Shown one piece after another: positions 12,001 to 23,983 of a DNA stretch of 64,000 nt. The notes beneath the pieces are model-generated. The model worked only from the letters and a program-made list of their open reading frames with translations, was not told where the DNA came from and made no database searches. The stretch spans positions 7,599,713 to 7,663,712 of the forward strand of contig NC_053408.1 of the NCBI RefSeq assembly GCF_016859285.1, written 5' to 3'. The position numbers and the translations under genes were made by a program. The stretch's first letter is position 1. Each line of letters begins with the position of its first letter. The stretch is from Xiphias gladius. Its lineage: Eukaryota; Chordata; Actinopteri; Istiophoriformes; Xiphiidae.

Positions 12001-14220
12001 TTTGCTTTGAGAGTTTTTCCTTAAATCCTCCTCTAACACGGAATGACTAAAACTCATGGAGTTGAAATAACAAGATACTTGTATATAACTGTCCAATTTA
12101 GTTGTAGAGACCTGTAGATGAAAAGGAAACCTGAGTATCACATTGGAGATTTTTACACAGATGAAACAAACTCTCTGTAGGAAAATAAATGTTCTCACCA
12201 AGGCTAGTGGAGCAGAGAAAAGCTTCACGCAGTTTCTTCACTGACTATACCAATTTAGAGTCTGAAAATGTCCCTGTAATCCCCTATGGCAAACAGACCA
12301 TGAAGGGTTGGTTCATCAAAAATAAAAATAAAAAGGGGGGGTGGTCTTCTCACTTACCTCTTGTATGTAGCTTTGCTGAAAGTTATTTATTTATTTATTT
12401 ATTTATTTTTGAGATTTCCATCTCTGAGATTTCAGTGTCCCAATTACTCTTCTGCCTTGCTCAATACCACTAGAGTTAAGTGTGCGAGTGTGCTTTTATA
12501 TTTGGATGAACTCTTTAACATCCGTGAACTAAAGGGAGTAGCAGTTGTGCATTATTAAAGCTATACAAAGACAGAAGCTAGAGGTTCAGTTACTTTGATA
12601 GCAACTGAACCTCTTGATGTTGTTTGAATGTAGTGTTTGCCGCTTGCCAGTGCTCTATAGTGTTTTTAGATTGGATGATGAAATCCAAATAACAGCACAT
12701 CTCAAAGGGCATATTTCGATAAAACCTTGAAGTGCATGGTCTCAGCTGAAGAAAATCAGGCCAGATACAGCTGATACAGTTGCAGTGCACACCCAATAAA
12801 CAGTATAGACAAGTGAGGGGCAGCTCCAAGTGCAGTAAATGATACCCAGGTTATAGTTCAACAAACATAACACTGAGTTCAAATTGTAATCGTGTTTTGG
12901 ATTAGGGAGAACAGGCTATTTACAGCTTAAATGTGCTACTGAAGAAGCTGGAGGAGTTGTGTGTTTTGCTGTTCACACGTGGGCTTCACTGATAGGGAGT
13001 TAAAACAGAAAAGTCACATTAAAGACACAGTGATATAATTCAGAACAGATGTTCAAGCCCCATCTCCAGGTCATACGATGCAAAAGCAGGAATTACCATC
13101 AAAACTAACGATTTTGCAAACCGTGCTGTTTTTGAAACTCGACTGTATTGATTTTTAAATGTTCCTTGCATCCTTTTATTTCCATTCATTTCCATAGTAA
13201 TTGAAACTCTACCAGCACACTATAGAAACTTTCTGTATCAAATTTCTTTATATTTAACGTTCATTCATTTAAAGCCGCTATAATCAATATGTTTTATGTT
13301 AACAACTGATCACATAACTACTTGTATGTGAAAGAGGTTGCTTGTAGTGACAAACCCAGGGATAATTATTACTAATTCAGCAGTTTCCCTCAGCTTTATA
13401 GCGACTTATAGCATCTTTTAACTAATTATTTTGGATTTCCGGCTTGACTGTTTTGTTGCAGTGTCACTGCTCTCATCAGCATCGTTTTCAGCCACAGCCA
13501 CAGCAGGCAGCTGTTTTCAGCAAAAACAGCTCTTAAAATCCGATATACGCTCCCTGCCCAGTGCCCAACGACAGACAGACAACGTTAGCGATTAGCATTA
13601 AGCAGTTAAAGCGCCAGATATTTCCCTCAGGAACTGGTGGTGACCGAAAACAGAGCTGAAGGAGAGTGAATATTGGATTTAAATTCATCAGGTGGATGCA
13701 AAAAGGACTCCAAATTAATGCTCATGTTCCTTTTGTGTCTGCTGGACAAACAAACACATTTGTGTAACAACTTTATAAGGTGATAATATGTCGGTGTTTT
13801 GTTCACAGCTTTTTTCCACTGCCTACAAGTGACCAAAAAACAAATGTTGCAGGTTAATCATTCAAAAATGACACAAGTCAAGCAAGTTTCAAGAATATAA
13901 TGGTTGATATTTATGCTGTACAGAAATGAATAGAAACCAGTGAATCCCTTCAAAGTGAAGCATTCATTTAAAATGGCTTGGCAAAAATCATTTGATTTGA
14001 AGCTCAGAAGCATAAACCAGCAAACACACTGGTGTGCTCAATTACCTTCTACAAAATACAAAAAGAGCTGCACCTGCTCCTGCTGTTGCTCTTCTCTCTC
14101 TACTGATATTATTTCTCACTGCTTTACTCTCTATTCCCACCTTTTTCATCTCCAGGAATCTGTGCAATGTGTGGAAAGAAAGTTTTGGACACCAAGAACT
14201 ACAAACAGACATCTGTGTGA
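9947..14220 (+). CDS. cript: Cysteine-rich PDZ-binding protein CRIPT
   Basis: CRIPT binds the third PDZ domain of PSD-95 through its C-terminus, binds microtubules, and is also reported in the minor spliceosome. Coding exons: 9947-9962, 10158-10223, 11462-11516, 11784-11887 and 14156-14220. All are GT-AG and in phase. They total 306 nt, or 101 aa, equal to human CRIPT. The protein starts MVCEKCEKKLGKVITPDTWK. It has four CxxC pairs (CEKC, CRIC, CQGC, CAMC) that fit zinc binding, and ends YKQTSV, a class I PDZ ligand (x-T-x-V). The first coding exon is only 16 nt, so a simple gene finder may miss it. Intron 4 (2.3 kb) holds a long GT tract and intron 2 a MITE. Confidence 0.97.
10495..10835 (+). 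mobile_element. hAT-like MITE copy B
   Basis: Strongly diverged copy in cript intron 2. Family words still visible are GAATCTGCTGATTATTTTT, GAGCCCAAAGTGACATCTCC, TTTTGTCCAACC and AAAAGCAGCAAAT. Both ends are eroded, so the boundaries are approximate. Confidence 0.6.
11940..11997. repeat. (GT)n microsatellite
   Basis: About 28 GT units, starting about 50 bases after the donor of cript exon 4. Confidence 0.95.
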
Positions 14221-15599
14221 CAGCATGCAGATCAGAGAACAGATCTACAAGTAAATAACAGATGTTATGATGAGACTGAGGTGTATGTTTTTCATCCTGT
14301 CACGTCTTCGGTATTTTGCCACGGTTTCCTGTCACAGAAAGCTATAACTCTTAACTATTATTCTTCCCACCTCAGTGAAAGACAGCTATTTGAAGATGGC
14401 TTTGTCCTTTTATTATAGAATATTATATAATGCTACTGGAACGAATACAGTGGCCATACATAGGGTAGCACTGTTGTTATCACCTGTTACCACCAGTAAT
14501 CACCTATTTCTTAAGCCAAGGCTTCTTGATTTTTTTTTTTTTTTTTTTTTTTTGTATTTTTTTGTATTTTTTTGTTGTTGTATATTTTAAATTAAATACT
14601 TAGACTTGTATTCTTTGATTTTATTTTTAAATAATTGATTTCTGTATGTACTATTTCAAATGTTGCATTTTTTTTGAGTGAATTAAAACATCCAATATGA
14701 GGACATCATTTGACAGGGTTATTTTATACCTCTGCCTGAAGCCATAAAGGTTATAACTTTAGCCTCTTACGCACAACATACCCATATTTGTCCTGTATGC
14801 CTGTTATAATTGGTTTACTCTGACATAATCATATTTGGAAACTGCATGCTGCATGGTCAGGTGTGACCCCCCTCCCCCAATTGCTGTCAGAGATGGAGGT
14901 TATAGTTCACAGGCTCCTCCTTTGATATTTAAAGGCCTTGCTCACCCTCAGGCCTTCAACCTGATGCACTCACACTTGTTTTTATATCTCATTATTGATT
15001 TATGCTCTTGTTCCACGGCACAAAACAGCACCATGCTTCCAGTTTAACAGATTAACCTGCCGTGATCTAAAATAAAAAGTCTGCTGTGGATTCAGGTGAC
15101 TACAACTATAACTGGTTATATAATCCTGGATCCTCTAGTTTGCTTCTCATATCACTGCCCTTTTGTTCCTGTTCCTCTGTGTTGTGGTGCATTCATGGAC
15201 ACCAGTAAAATATCCCAGTTAATAGCTGTTACACAGCAAACAGAGCCCTCAGTGCTCATGTCATATAGATGATGTTTGATACTGATGCAGAATAATGTCG
15301 ATGTTCAACTTAATAGCTGTGTCTTAACCATAACTACTTAAACATTTTGCACAAACTGGAAGTTATGTTGTGTGTAATGCCACTGCCAGTTGCACTTTAC
15401 AAAGAGAAACCAAATTTTTTTTCTGTTTTTTGTTGTTTTCCATGATCTTTCTGCAGCTGTCTCATCACAATTTAAAAATTTTTTTTTTTTTTAGCTTTGA
15501 GTAGATCCACCATTTACTTTGTGCAGTTCATTGCTAAATTGACTATATTGTACAAAAACAACCAAAAAGACAAAACAGTTTTAGTCTGCATATTGACTT

Positions 15600-16025
15600 T
15601 TTAGCCAAGCTTGTGGTATGGCTGTAGTGATGGCATTGTCTGTCGGTCCACCACTTCAGTCCAAACTGAAATAGCTCAACGGCTGTTGTATGGATTGCCA
15701 TGATATTTTCTAGAGACAGTCATGGTCCCTTCAGGATAAATAGTAATAACTGTGATAATCCCAGCAACGTCTGAATGTGTCCAGTACTTTGGTTTATGAC
15801 TTAATACCAGAAAATCTAATGACATTGCCATCAGCCTCAGCTAGACTTTGTGTTTGGTGCTAGTCAGCAAATGTTAGCATGCTAAAACACCAAACTAAGG
15901 TGATGAACATGGTAAACGTTAAACCTGCTGGACATCGGCGTGTTAGCATTTAGCTCAAAGCACTGCCATGCCTAAGTAGAGCCTCACAGAACAGTTATCA
16001 TGGCCGTAGACTCTTAGTCTTGTTT
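15600..16025 (+). repeat. Percomorph interspersed repeat, class unassigned
   Basis: I recognise this family from percomorph genomes by phrases such as CTCAACGGCTGTTGTATGGATTGCCATGA, GCAAATGTTAGCATGCTAAA and GTAGACTCTTAGTCTTGTT. It has no coding capacity and I saw no clear terminal inverted repeats, so I leave its class open. Boundaries are approximate. Confidence 0.6.
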
Positions 16026-16204
16026 AGGTTCAAAATCTGTCAGAATTATTATGTAGTATGAAACTGAAACACAGTAAATTTCTTATATGATTTATAACCA
16101 TTCTGTTTAATTTAGAAAAAAATACACTGAAACTTGGGCCTGGGCTGCTACTCTTATGGACATAAACAAAGGAAGGTTGACAACTTTCATAATGTTTGCA
16201 TCAT

Positions 16205-16286
16205 TTTATTTAAGCAAATAATCTTTAAAATACCTGCTACAGTGATCACTAATAAAAGCAAATATTTACTCAGTGAATCATTTATT
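16205..16286 (-). terminator. Candidate gch polyadenylation signals
   Basis: Minus-strand AATAAA hexamers lie at 16281-16286 and 16205-16210, about 580 and 660 bases downstream of the gch stop. Either could end the transcript. Confidence 0.4.
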
Positions 16287-16868
16287 CTGCTCTTTGGACA
16301 ACAGACATTATAGTATTTTGATTTTTATCTTAAAAATTTCATATATTACAAAGATTTTATAAATGTATTCAGAATTGACTTTTTTTTTAAATTACTAAAA
16401 ACATTGGATTCTAAATACAATAGTAGAGAAAGAAAAGGTTCAAGAGTATATCTTTGCAAAAGCACCCATGAAATTCCCATCAGGAAAATGTTAAGTATTG
16501 TCACATTACAACATTGCACTCAGGTTTCACACGATAAAAACAATATTGCCATGTAAAACTGTAAAATATCTACCAAAGGCACAAGAATGTGAGTCTCATA
16601 TTTCCTATTTTGTTCGCATTAATTTCAAATGAACAATTTCAGCAGCAGGACTGAAATCTTACAGGCTTCAGTGTATTGAGTTATTGAGTGTATTGAGGTG
16701 AGCTCCAGAGTTGGCTCTGGATCCTGCTTCGAAGAAGCAGCTTTACAATTCCTGCTACTGGTTTGTCTTTTTCCTAAAGTAAAGTCGGATGCAGATCCAC
16801 TGTTACTACCGCGCTCTCCATGAGCGACGGTATACAGAGGCTCGGGAGTGAATGGTGTATGACATTTG

Positions 16869-18685
16869 TTAGGCGTGCTTTGAAAGAGTCAGGAACTCCT
16901 CCCGGGTCTTGGGGTCTTCTAGGTAAACTCCCAACATGGTGCTCGTCACTGTGCGGCTGTTCATCTTCTGGACGCCGCGCATTACCATACACATGTGCCT
17001 GCGAAGACACACATGCACAAATGAATCAGATTTTGCAGCTGCAGCATTTGACATGTCCTGTGTGTAGTCTGAACACGCTGCCAGGAAACGATTCGACCTA
17101 ATGAAACACGTGTTTAACGGGGAAGTAAGCTGTAAAAAAAAAAAAAAGTCCCAGCAAACTATCATCATTTGAGTTGCGTTGTGGGTAATGTAGGTGCCGG
17201 GTTATGGCAAGCAAAAACAATGCATGGAATAAAAAAAATCTCTCTGATTCTACTGCGCTGATTTGATCCTGTCCATTGTGAGTCTGAGAATTATGTAGGA
17301 GTGCAATGCAAAATCAGCGCCGTGCTCTTTCAAAGCGAGACCAAGTAACTCGTTGAAGAGCAGCTACTGGGGCAACAAGTGGAAACTACAGGATGATGTT
17401 AAATTACTAAATCATATGTAACAGTAGCAAAAGTGTACAAGAGTCATAAAGTCCGTGAACTCACTCAGTAATGTCCATTATAGAGCATTATCTAGCTAAA
17501 GTTTGGTAACATTTAACAACCAAAGCTACTGCTCATACTAACAAAGGCTGTAGCGGATTGTTTTCATTTGAGCAGGAGAGTCCTTTATTGCTTAAGAATT
17601 CAACTTTTCATTTGTAAAAGGAAGATTGCGTTAATTCTTCTTTTAAAAGTTACATTGTCTGATTTTAAGGAAACACGACCTTTTAACATTCTGCCTATGA
17701 GTTTCAGGGCAGCTTTAAATCATACAAATGATGCTAATGAAGACTGTGTGTGTGTGTGTGCGTGTTCGTGTGTACTTACGCTGCCTCAATAACCACAGCT
17801 ACGCCTTTTGGCTGCAGAGTCTCAGATATCCCCATGGCAATCTGCTTGGTCAGACGCTCTTGAACTGAAAGAGACAAAATGAGTGCACATATGTTAAACA
17901 TGTTAATACCAGATTGCTTTCAAATTCTCAGGGAAAAAACACGCTGTTATCATGTGGAAATACTATCGATCTTGCACGATTTCTTTGTTTGCTTACCCTG
18001 AAGCCTCCGACTGAAGATCTCCACAATCCTGCAGAAACCAAAGCACACGCAAAGCGGAGAGGACTGATTACAGATCGGGCGTAATTATGATTTATCTTTT
18101 AATAAACACAGACTGGCATCAGTCCCTAACCCCCTGGCCTCTACTCTGGCCATCCAACTGTACAGACTCCTCATCTGTGAGCGATTCATCCTACTGAATT
18201 CTCTGAATCTGTCGAACAAGGTTCAACTACAGCAAGTTTGTCTAAAAACCCAGTGACTCTGCTACTGTTATTCTGGGCTTGTATATTGTATATAGAGAAG
18301 GAGACAGACAGGCTGTGATAATAACTGGTGATTCCCACAGGTCCGAAGGGATTTTCTCATGGCTCGAGAGCAGAGGGGGTTTAGACTTGTGCCTGTGAGT
18401 GTGCTTGATGAGGGGACTAGATTATGGCCAGTGGGCTTAGACTCTAAGCCTCCAGGTCAAAGCACTGAGATAACAGAAGAACGCAGCCACCCGGCACTAA
18501 CACCAGAAACATACAGCCACAGTGACCGCAGGACGGTATGAGTGTATGTGTGTGTGCTGTGTTACCTTGCCAGCTTGCTCAGTCCCACCACTTTTTTGTT
18601 GGGGATATACCCGATGTGAACCTGGAGAGAAATGACAGCCAATGAGAGCAGAAGTCATATTCAGTGGTGAGCTTACAATGCTTAG

Positions 18686-18716
<31 letters not shown>

Positions 18717-19579
18717 TCAGCTCACAAGCATTATCTTAAATTCCCTTTTGGTTGGCGCTCGTGTAAAGACACACACACACACACACACACACGCAGATAG
18801 ACTTACCTTGCCAAAAAAGGGCACCAGGTGATGCTCACACAGTGAAAACATGTCTATGTCCTTCACAATCACCATCTCATCATGGTCTTCATCAAATATG
18901 GCATCATTTAAGATGTCTGGGGGGCGCGAACACACAGAAATATACCTTTAGAATGATCAGAATGTGCAAATATAAAGAAATGGGGTCTAAAGTGAGGGCC
19001 AGATTAGTTTGCGACTGCAAAGTTTGGTAAATCGATGAGAAGTTTCCCCGCGATATATGAATAGTATCTCATGAGATTTATCCGTAATACTTGCTGGTAC
19101 TTGCAAGCTATAGCATCTTTATGTACGCGAGTAGGGCTGCAGCTATTCAACTATTACTTAGAATTTGTTTGGTCTATTAATTGTTAGAAAATAGCTTAAA
19201 ATGTCCACCACAGGTTCCCATAGTTCAAGGTGACGTCTCCAAATGAACTGTTTTGTCTATAAAAAAAACAAACAAAGAAAACCCCAAGAAAAACACCAAA
19301 TATTGACGCTTGTCAATATTTTAAATGATTCATTTTCTGCAGACCAACTAATTAATTAATTGACTAAGTGTCTCAGCTCTAAACTCATGTAATCTCTTTT
19401 AGTTGTTCTGTTTCTAGCAGATTTAAGAATGTGCTTATAGTCAATAGCCCTGACAAAAATGACAGGCTGCCAACTAAAAGTTTCACTTTTGTGGAAATCA
19501 GCCTGCGTCTTGAGTCGTTTTTGTGTCGACTTATTCCTATAAAGATGTCCACGTACAGTACAGCACATGGAGGAGCGAG

Positions 19580-19612
<33 letters not shown>

Positions 19613-20127
19613 TACATCTGAATGCAAGTCGATGCGACACTACAGCCTTTAAAAGCTAAACCAGCACCTCACCTGACACATAACAGGTACAGCTCGAATG
19701 GGTTTCCGTTTTTCTAGTCACGACACGGTGCATTTTCCCATTTAATCCGGACAGGAGGACTATATCACATTACAACTACTCAAGAGCATCCTCCAGTGTG
19801 AACCCCGCAGACAGGCCGGGAACCTGTTGACTCACCGTCGACGGTCTCGTGGTAGCCCTTGGTGAGGAACTGCATGGCCTTGGCGGCGCGCAGGGGCGTG
19901 CGCAGCAGCCCCTGGCGGTCCGTGTCCTCCCCGAGCTCCCGCAGGATGCTGGTGTAGGCGGCCTCGAGCGCAGGTAAGCGGGACTTGTCCTCGGCCTCCT
20001 TGCGGGAGGTCTCGTGCTTGCGGTGCACGGCGGACGCCTTGGTGTCTATGATGAGGCTGCCGAAGCCGTTGCCGCAGCGGAGCCCCTCCGCGCCGTCGTT
20101 GACCTTCCCGTTGCAGTGGCCGTTCAT
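16869..20127 (-). CDS. gch2: GTP cyclohydrolase I, probable fish paralogue gch2
   Basis: GTP cyclohydrolase I converts GTP to dihydroneopterin triphosphate, the first step to tetrahydrobiopterin and, in fish, to yellow pteridine pigments. It works as a homodecamer with a catalytic zinc. Minus-strand coding exons: 19836-20127, 18807-18916, 18566-18621, 17997-18028, 17780-17864 and 16869-16998. All are GT-AG and in phase, giving 705 nt and 234 aa. Zinc ligands are visible: C124 and H127 in CEHHLVPF, and C195 in [13 protein letters not shown]. The C-terminus reads [16 protein letters not shown]. The first 40 or so residues are unlike human GCH1. I prefer gch2 over gch1 because human GCH1 lies on chromosome 14, away from MSH2, and mammals lack gch2. 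A phylogeny would settle it. Three of its five donors sit beside CA/GT tracts. Confidence 0.93.
18688..18716. repeat. (CA)n microsatellite
   Basis: About 14 CA units in gch intron 2, roughly 70 bases upstream of exon 3 on the coding strand. Confidence 0.9.
18769..18792. repeat. (CA)n microsatellite beside the gch exon 2 donor
   Basis: About 12 CA units (GT on the coding strand), beginning 15 bases into intron 2 after the donor at 18806. Confidence 0.9.
19133..19380 (+). mobile_element. hAT-like MITE copy C
   Basis: Copy in gch intron 1. It begins TAGGGCTGCAGC, then shows AAGGTGACGTCTCCAAATGA and TTTTGTCTATA. The right end is AAGTGTCTCAGCTCTA, an eroded form of the family end. Confidence 0.65.
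19580..19610. repeat. (CA)n microsatellite
   Basis: About 15 CA units in gch intron 1. Confidence 0.95.
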
Positions 20128-20531
20128 GTCGGAGCGCTGCCTGACTGTGGGAGGAGAGAGAGGAGGGAAGACAAGGTGAGAGAGGTCCTGAGTTTCAAAT
20201 CACCCTGCAGGTCCGGGAGGCTGCTCCTGTCCCCGGTGCTCGCTGGGTTTATAAAGCCTAAGCCTGCCGCCGCGGGCGCATCAGTTCTCCCATTTGTCAA
20301 GGTGCCACCTACGTCAAAAGAGTGAGTTTCGTCAGCGGAGTTAAAAGTCATCGCAGAGCCCCCCCCCGAACCAAGCAAGCCATGCGACCGACTTTTTTCT
20401 GCGTCTCTCTCATCACCTGACACTTACCGCCTGTATTATTATCCGTCCACGTTCATCAGTTCTAATTACTCACTTTTTTTCTAGAAACTAGACAGACCCC
20501 TCGGTTACACAGTTCAGCAGGCTCATGACTT

Positions 20532-20537
20532 CACGTG
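20532..20537. promoter_or_regulatory. E-box CACGTG upstream of gch
   Basis: A single TCACGTGG stands about 405 bases upstream of the gch start codon. CACGTG preceded by T is bound by the MITF/TFE family and by USF. In fish, gch2 is active in pigment cells, so the site is of interest, but one hexamer proves nothing. Confidence 0.3.
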
Positions 20538-21661
20538 GAGCTCATACAAGTTTTTTTTAATGCAGAAGGGCTCTGTATCTGTTCAACTGATCTCGCATGT
20601 AAATCCAATGATACAGCTGTGGACGAGGCCAAATCCGCATGAAATCCCTCGATTAAGCCACAAACAGTAAATGGGAGAAACACAAGTTGTGTAGGTGGAC
20701 GGCATTAAAGTGAGGCAGAAAAACAAGGCTGTCTTAAAACGATACCCAGCTGGCCGAATGGACATTTGCACAGGTTTTGCTCGCTGTGATCACTCCTCCT
20801 GTCCATACCGGCCGTTAGAGGTCTCTAAGGAATGCTCTTTCAGTGTAAGGGATGAAAAAACAAACAAACAAACAAATAAAAAAAACCCCCACGGCCCAAA
20901 GTTTATCTGAAGTTATTAGGAGGCCTCAGTCGTCCAAATGAAACTAATCAAGTCACAGTCTTTCCACTGCAGCTCAACAGCCACACAATGTCAGAGGAAA
21001 CACCGAGGGGGAATTTTACACCAAAAACACTCACTTTTGAAGATACCCATGGGATTTTTTCGAGCTGAAACTGCAAAGGCCTCATATTAGCTTTAGATAA
21101 AAATTTGATTGCATTTTTGCACAGAAGGAAGACTGTTGATCTTGTCCCACGGCCCTTACATCGAAAGCATATTAAGAAGATACCTCCTTACGGTCAGTAC
21201 GAACTGGAGGAATGATGACGCCAAGCAAAGACTGATTCAGTGGTCATGCCATGTGGGCACCTGACTATTGTTTTAAGAAAGACCCGAAAAATTATGAACC
21301 TGTCCTTTAAGTCATTGATCAGTCTGGTCAAGAGATGTTTACTCCAGAGGTCTGAAAGTACACATTTATAGGTACTTGTAATGCACTGCTGTACTGGTTA
21401 TTTGCACGATGTAACATGCAAGAATAGTGGAGATCCAGTATTTCAATATTAAGGCTGCAACAAAAACAATCACAAATGTCCCAGAGCCCAAACTGAGAAA
21501 CGTCCTGGTTTTTTCTGTACTTAATGTCCAATGAAATGTAGCAAATCCATCCATTTCGTTCAATATTAACGTATCTGTTGTAACTCATGCCCCAATGCAA
21601 CTGGACTGGACTGGACTGGACTGGCGTGGATGAGTACACAGACACTGTGTCATGCTAAATC

Positions 21662-21960
21662 AGTTTCTGCGTGGACAACTGTATCCACGCCAGGACCCAG
21701 GTCAAGTACAACAACGACAAGCCACGGTTTACTGCAGAACTCAGACGGCTCTGCCCAGCCGAGGGGGCTGCGTGCTCTCTCCACTCCCCTCTACTGTCTT
21801 TATACCCATGGCTGCACCTCCGTAGGCTCCTCCGTAAAAAGCTACTCAAGTTTGTATTTGACACAGCTGTCGCTGGTCTGATCCAGGCGCAGCTAACATC
21901 CCGTTGTAGCTATAACACCCTGAAGACAGTAGACTCTATAGTTCCACACAAGCCCACTCT
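21662..21960 (+). mobile_element. LINE relic, L2-like reverse transcriptase fragment 1
   Basis: Conceptual translation gives KYNNDKPRFTAELRRL, matching a conserved stretch before the reverse transcriptase core of fish L2-like LINEs. It is followed at once by words from the core (PLLYCLYTHGCTSVGSSVK, then LKFVFDTAVAGLIQ in another frame). The FADD catalytic box is degraded to FD. The join shows a large internal deletion, and frames change, so the copy is dead. Confidence 0.65.
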
Positions 21961-22877
21961 GAAAACTGAGAAGATGAATAGAAAATTTTAATTGACTAAT
22001 ACATACATTCAATAGGTAAATTGGTTCTAATATGACGTAACATTATTTAGATTGATAGTTTATATACTGCATATATAGTAACTTCACCGTTTTCCAGATC
22101 GAGTCCCCTTTGTTACAGCTAACACATGAAAATAAAACAACCATGGTTTCTGTTTAACAAAATGCAGTTTATTTGAAGTAAGTCGGGCCCCAGTCCAATT
22201 CGGGAAAAGCTCTCACTCCTGCAAGATTTATGCCACTGTAACATGAAACATTTTGTTTGGACATCTTGGACGTTGCAAATCACTTTTTTCACTTTACGTT
22301 TTGCGAAAATCTGCAATTCATGCCAGGCTTGAGGTCTGCCAGAATAAGGACCGTATGTCAGAGTAAAAGTCTCCATCCATATAGAACCCTTTCAATAATT
22401 TGCTGAGGTCTGTCAGAGTACTGTGGGACTGGTTTGGGAGGGGAAAAAACAAAACAGGTGTTTGCACATTAAATGAGCATGGGATAATGGAAAGTGCCTC
22501 TACAGAGCTGAAAGTCTTTCTTTCTTAGGATCACCTGAGATGGCTGAGAAAGGACACCCAATATTTTATTTTTACAATATACTGGTGTAATGATATCATA
22601 TCATCATTTGACCAACGTGTCCCCTGAAAAAGCTCATGTTTTTTATTTAACACGGTATCACTCAAAAGTCAACTCTGACACATGCCCATACACACACACA
22701 CACACAGTTGACAAAGGACCAAGAAAGTGAGATCTCTAGTTCTAGCAAAATAGGACATGTTTGATATTAATGGGATGTAGCTAATGTGGCTGTGCATGTT
22801 TTCACAAATCCTGGAAAAAGGGACCAAATGTGTCACATGTTCTAACATGCAGGAATATAATTATGTTTATTTTTTTA

Positions 22878-23085
22878 TCCAGCACAGGAGCACCCAAGGG
22901 GCTGCGCGTTCTCAACTCCTGTCTACTGTCTGTATAGGAATGACTGCACCGCCACAAGTTGCCCCGTAAAGCTCCCCAAGTTTGCAGATGTCACCACACA
23001 TCATTCGGCTGATCCAGGACGGGGATGAGTCTGGATTCAGACAGAAAGTGGCACAGCTAACATCCTGGTGCAGCTAAGCTATAAC
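22878..23085 (+). mobile_element. LINE relic, L2-like reverse transcriptase fragment 2
   Basis: The DNA reads as a decayed STGAPKGCVLSPLLYSLY region, then CPVKLPKFAD with the start of the FADD box, then DDGDESGFRQ-like codons. It is the same LINE family as fragment 1 and overlaps it over the YSLY-to-FADD region. Frameshifts are present and both ends are lost. Confidence 0.6.
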
Positions 23086-23884
23086 AGCCCCCTTATTACC
23101 TTACTATTGCTCTATTTTTATTCCCATACTTTTACGTTGCATTTTTGGAGCAAATGCCAAGACACATTCTTTGTATGCTTGTAAACTTTCTGGTTCAGAA
23201 AATGTCCTGTGAACCTGTTTAAAAACACTTAAAAGTGTAAAGTGTTTTTCATGTTCTAAGAAAATAATGAATTCAAAATATTAATTTATGTATTTATATA
23301 TATGTATTTATTACTGTAACACTATTGCTTTACACTCCAGACCAGTAGGCGTCTTGACCAAAAACATGTTTAATACATTTTAAATGAAATGAAATTAAAT
23401 TTAATTTAATGTTTATTTATTATTTCATTCAATAAATGTTAGTCTCAAAGGAACTAGCTTAACCAAAGCAAGTGTAAGTAAACAAACAGACAGGTGAGGA
23501 AACAAACAGGTTTAATATTAAGGAATTTAACAACTGATATTTTCTTTTGCTTCACATTATAAATTTCAAAGACACAAAGAACCAACAAAGTTGTTTATAA
23601 AAGGTTACATTTAACATTAATTAAAAAAAAAAAAAAAAAAGGGACGTCTGGCTTCCCAAAATGAAAGAGTGGCAGGTTTATTCCTATAGTGCTTTTCAAC
23701 AACAAACATTTATATGTCCATCTATGACACATATGAAGTACTTCAATTTTATAAAACAACATGGGTAGAAATATGGCAATTTCCATAAGTAATAAAACCA
23801 GAGAGAGTCAATTATTTATTATTTAACTAATTATTATTTATTTATTGATAAAATATTCTTAATAAAAACAAAAAAAGAAGTGGC

Positions 23885-23983
23885 ACTTCAGTATCTCTTG
23901 GTTCGGCCCTGTTTCCATGGGAAAACGCCGCGGTGACGTGACGTGTTTCCTGTTTGCCCACCGCGGTGGCGGGAGATTCCAGC
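23885..23983 (+). promoter_or_regulatory. msh2: msh2 proximal promoter
   Basis: The 100 bases before the msh2 ATG are GC-rich after a long AT-rich stretch. They hold a CRE-like GTGACGTGACGTG and a GGTGGCGGGAG stretch close to the start codon that resembles an E2F half-site. No TATA box is seen. This fits a proliferation-linked repair gene. Sites are read by eye only. Confidence 0.5.

Larger units (their letters stand above)
14221..16868. other. Spacer between the 3' ends of cript and gch
   Basis: The two genes are tail to tail here. The left part should be the cript 3' untranslated region. AATAAA at 15071-15076 and ATTAAA near 14681 are possible cript signals that I cannot choose between. 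The right part contains the gch 3' untranslated region. A percomorph repeat fills about 15600-16025. No further exon is visible. Confidence 0.5.
20128..23983. other. Spacer between gch and msh2
   Basis: The two genes point away from each other. The left part should hold the gch promoter and any 5' untranslated exon. A possible acceptor (CCCACAG on the coding strand) lies 17 bases before the gch ATG. A CACGTG E-box is at 20532-20537. A (GGACT)n-like run lies near 21600-21625. Two LINE relics occupy about 21662-21960 and 22878-23085. The last 100 bases form the msh2 promoter. No other exon is visible. Confidence 0.55.
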
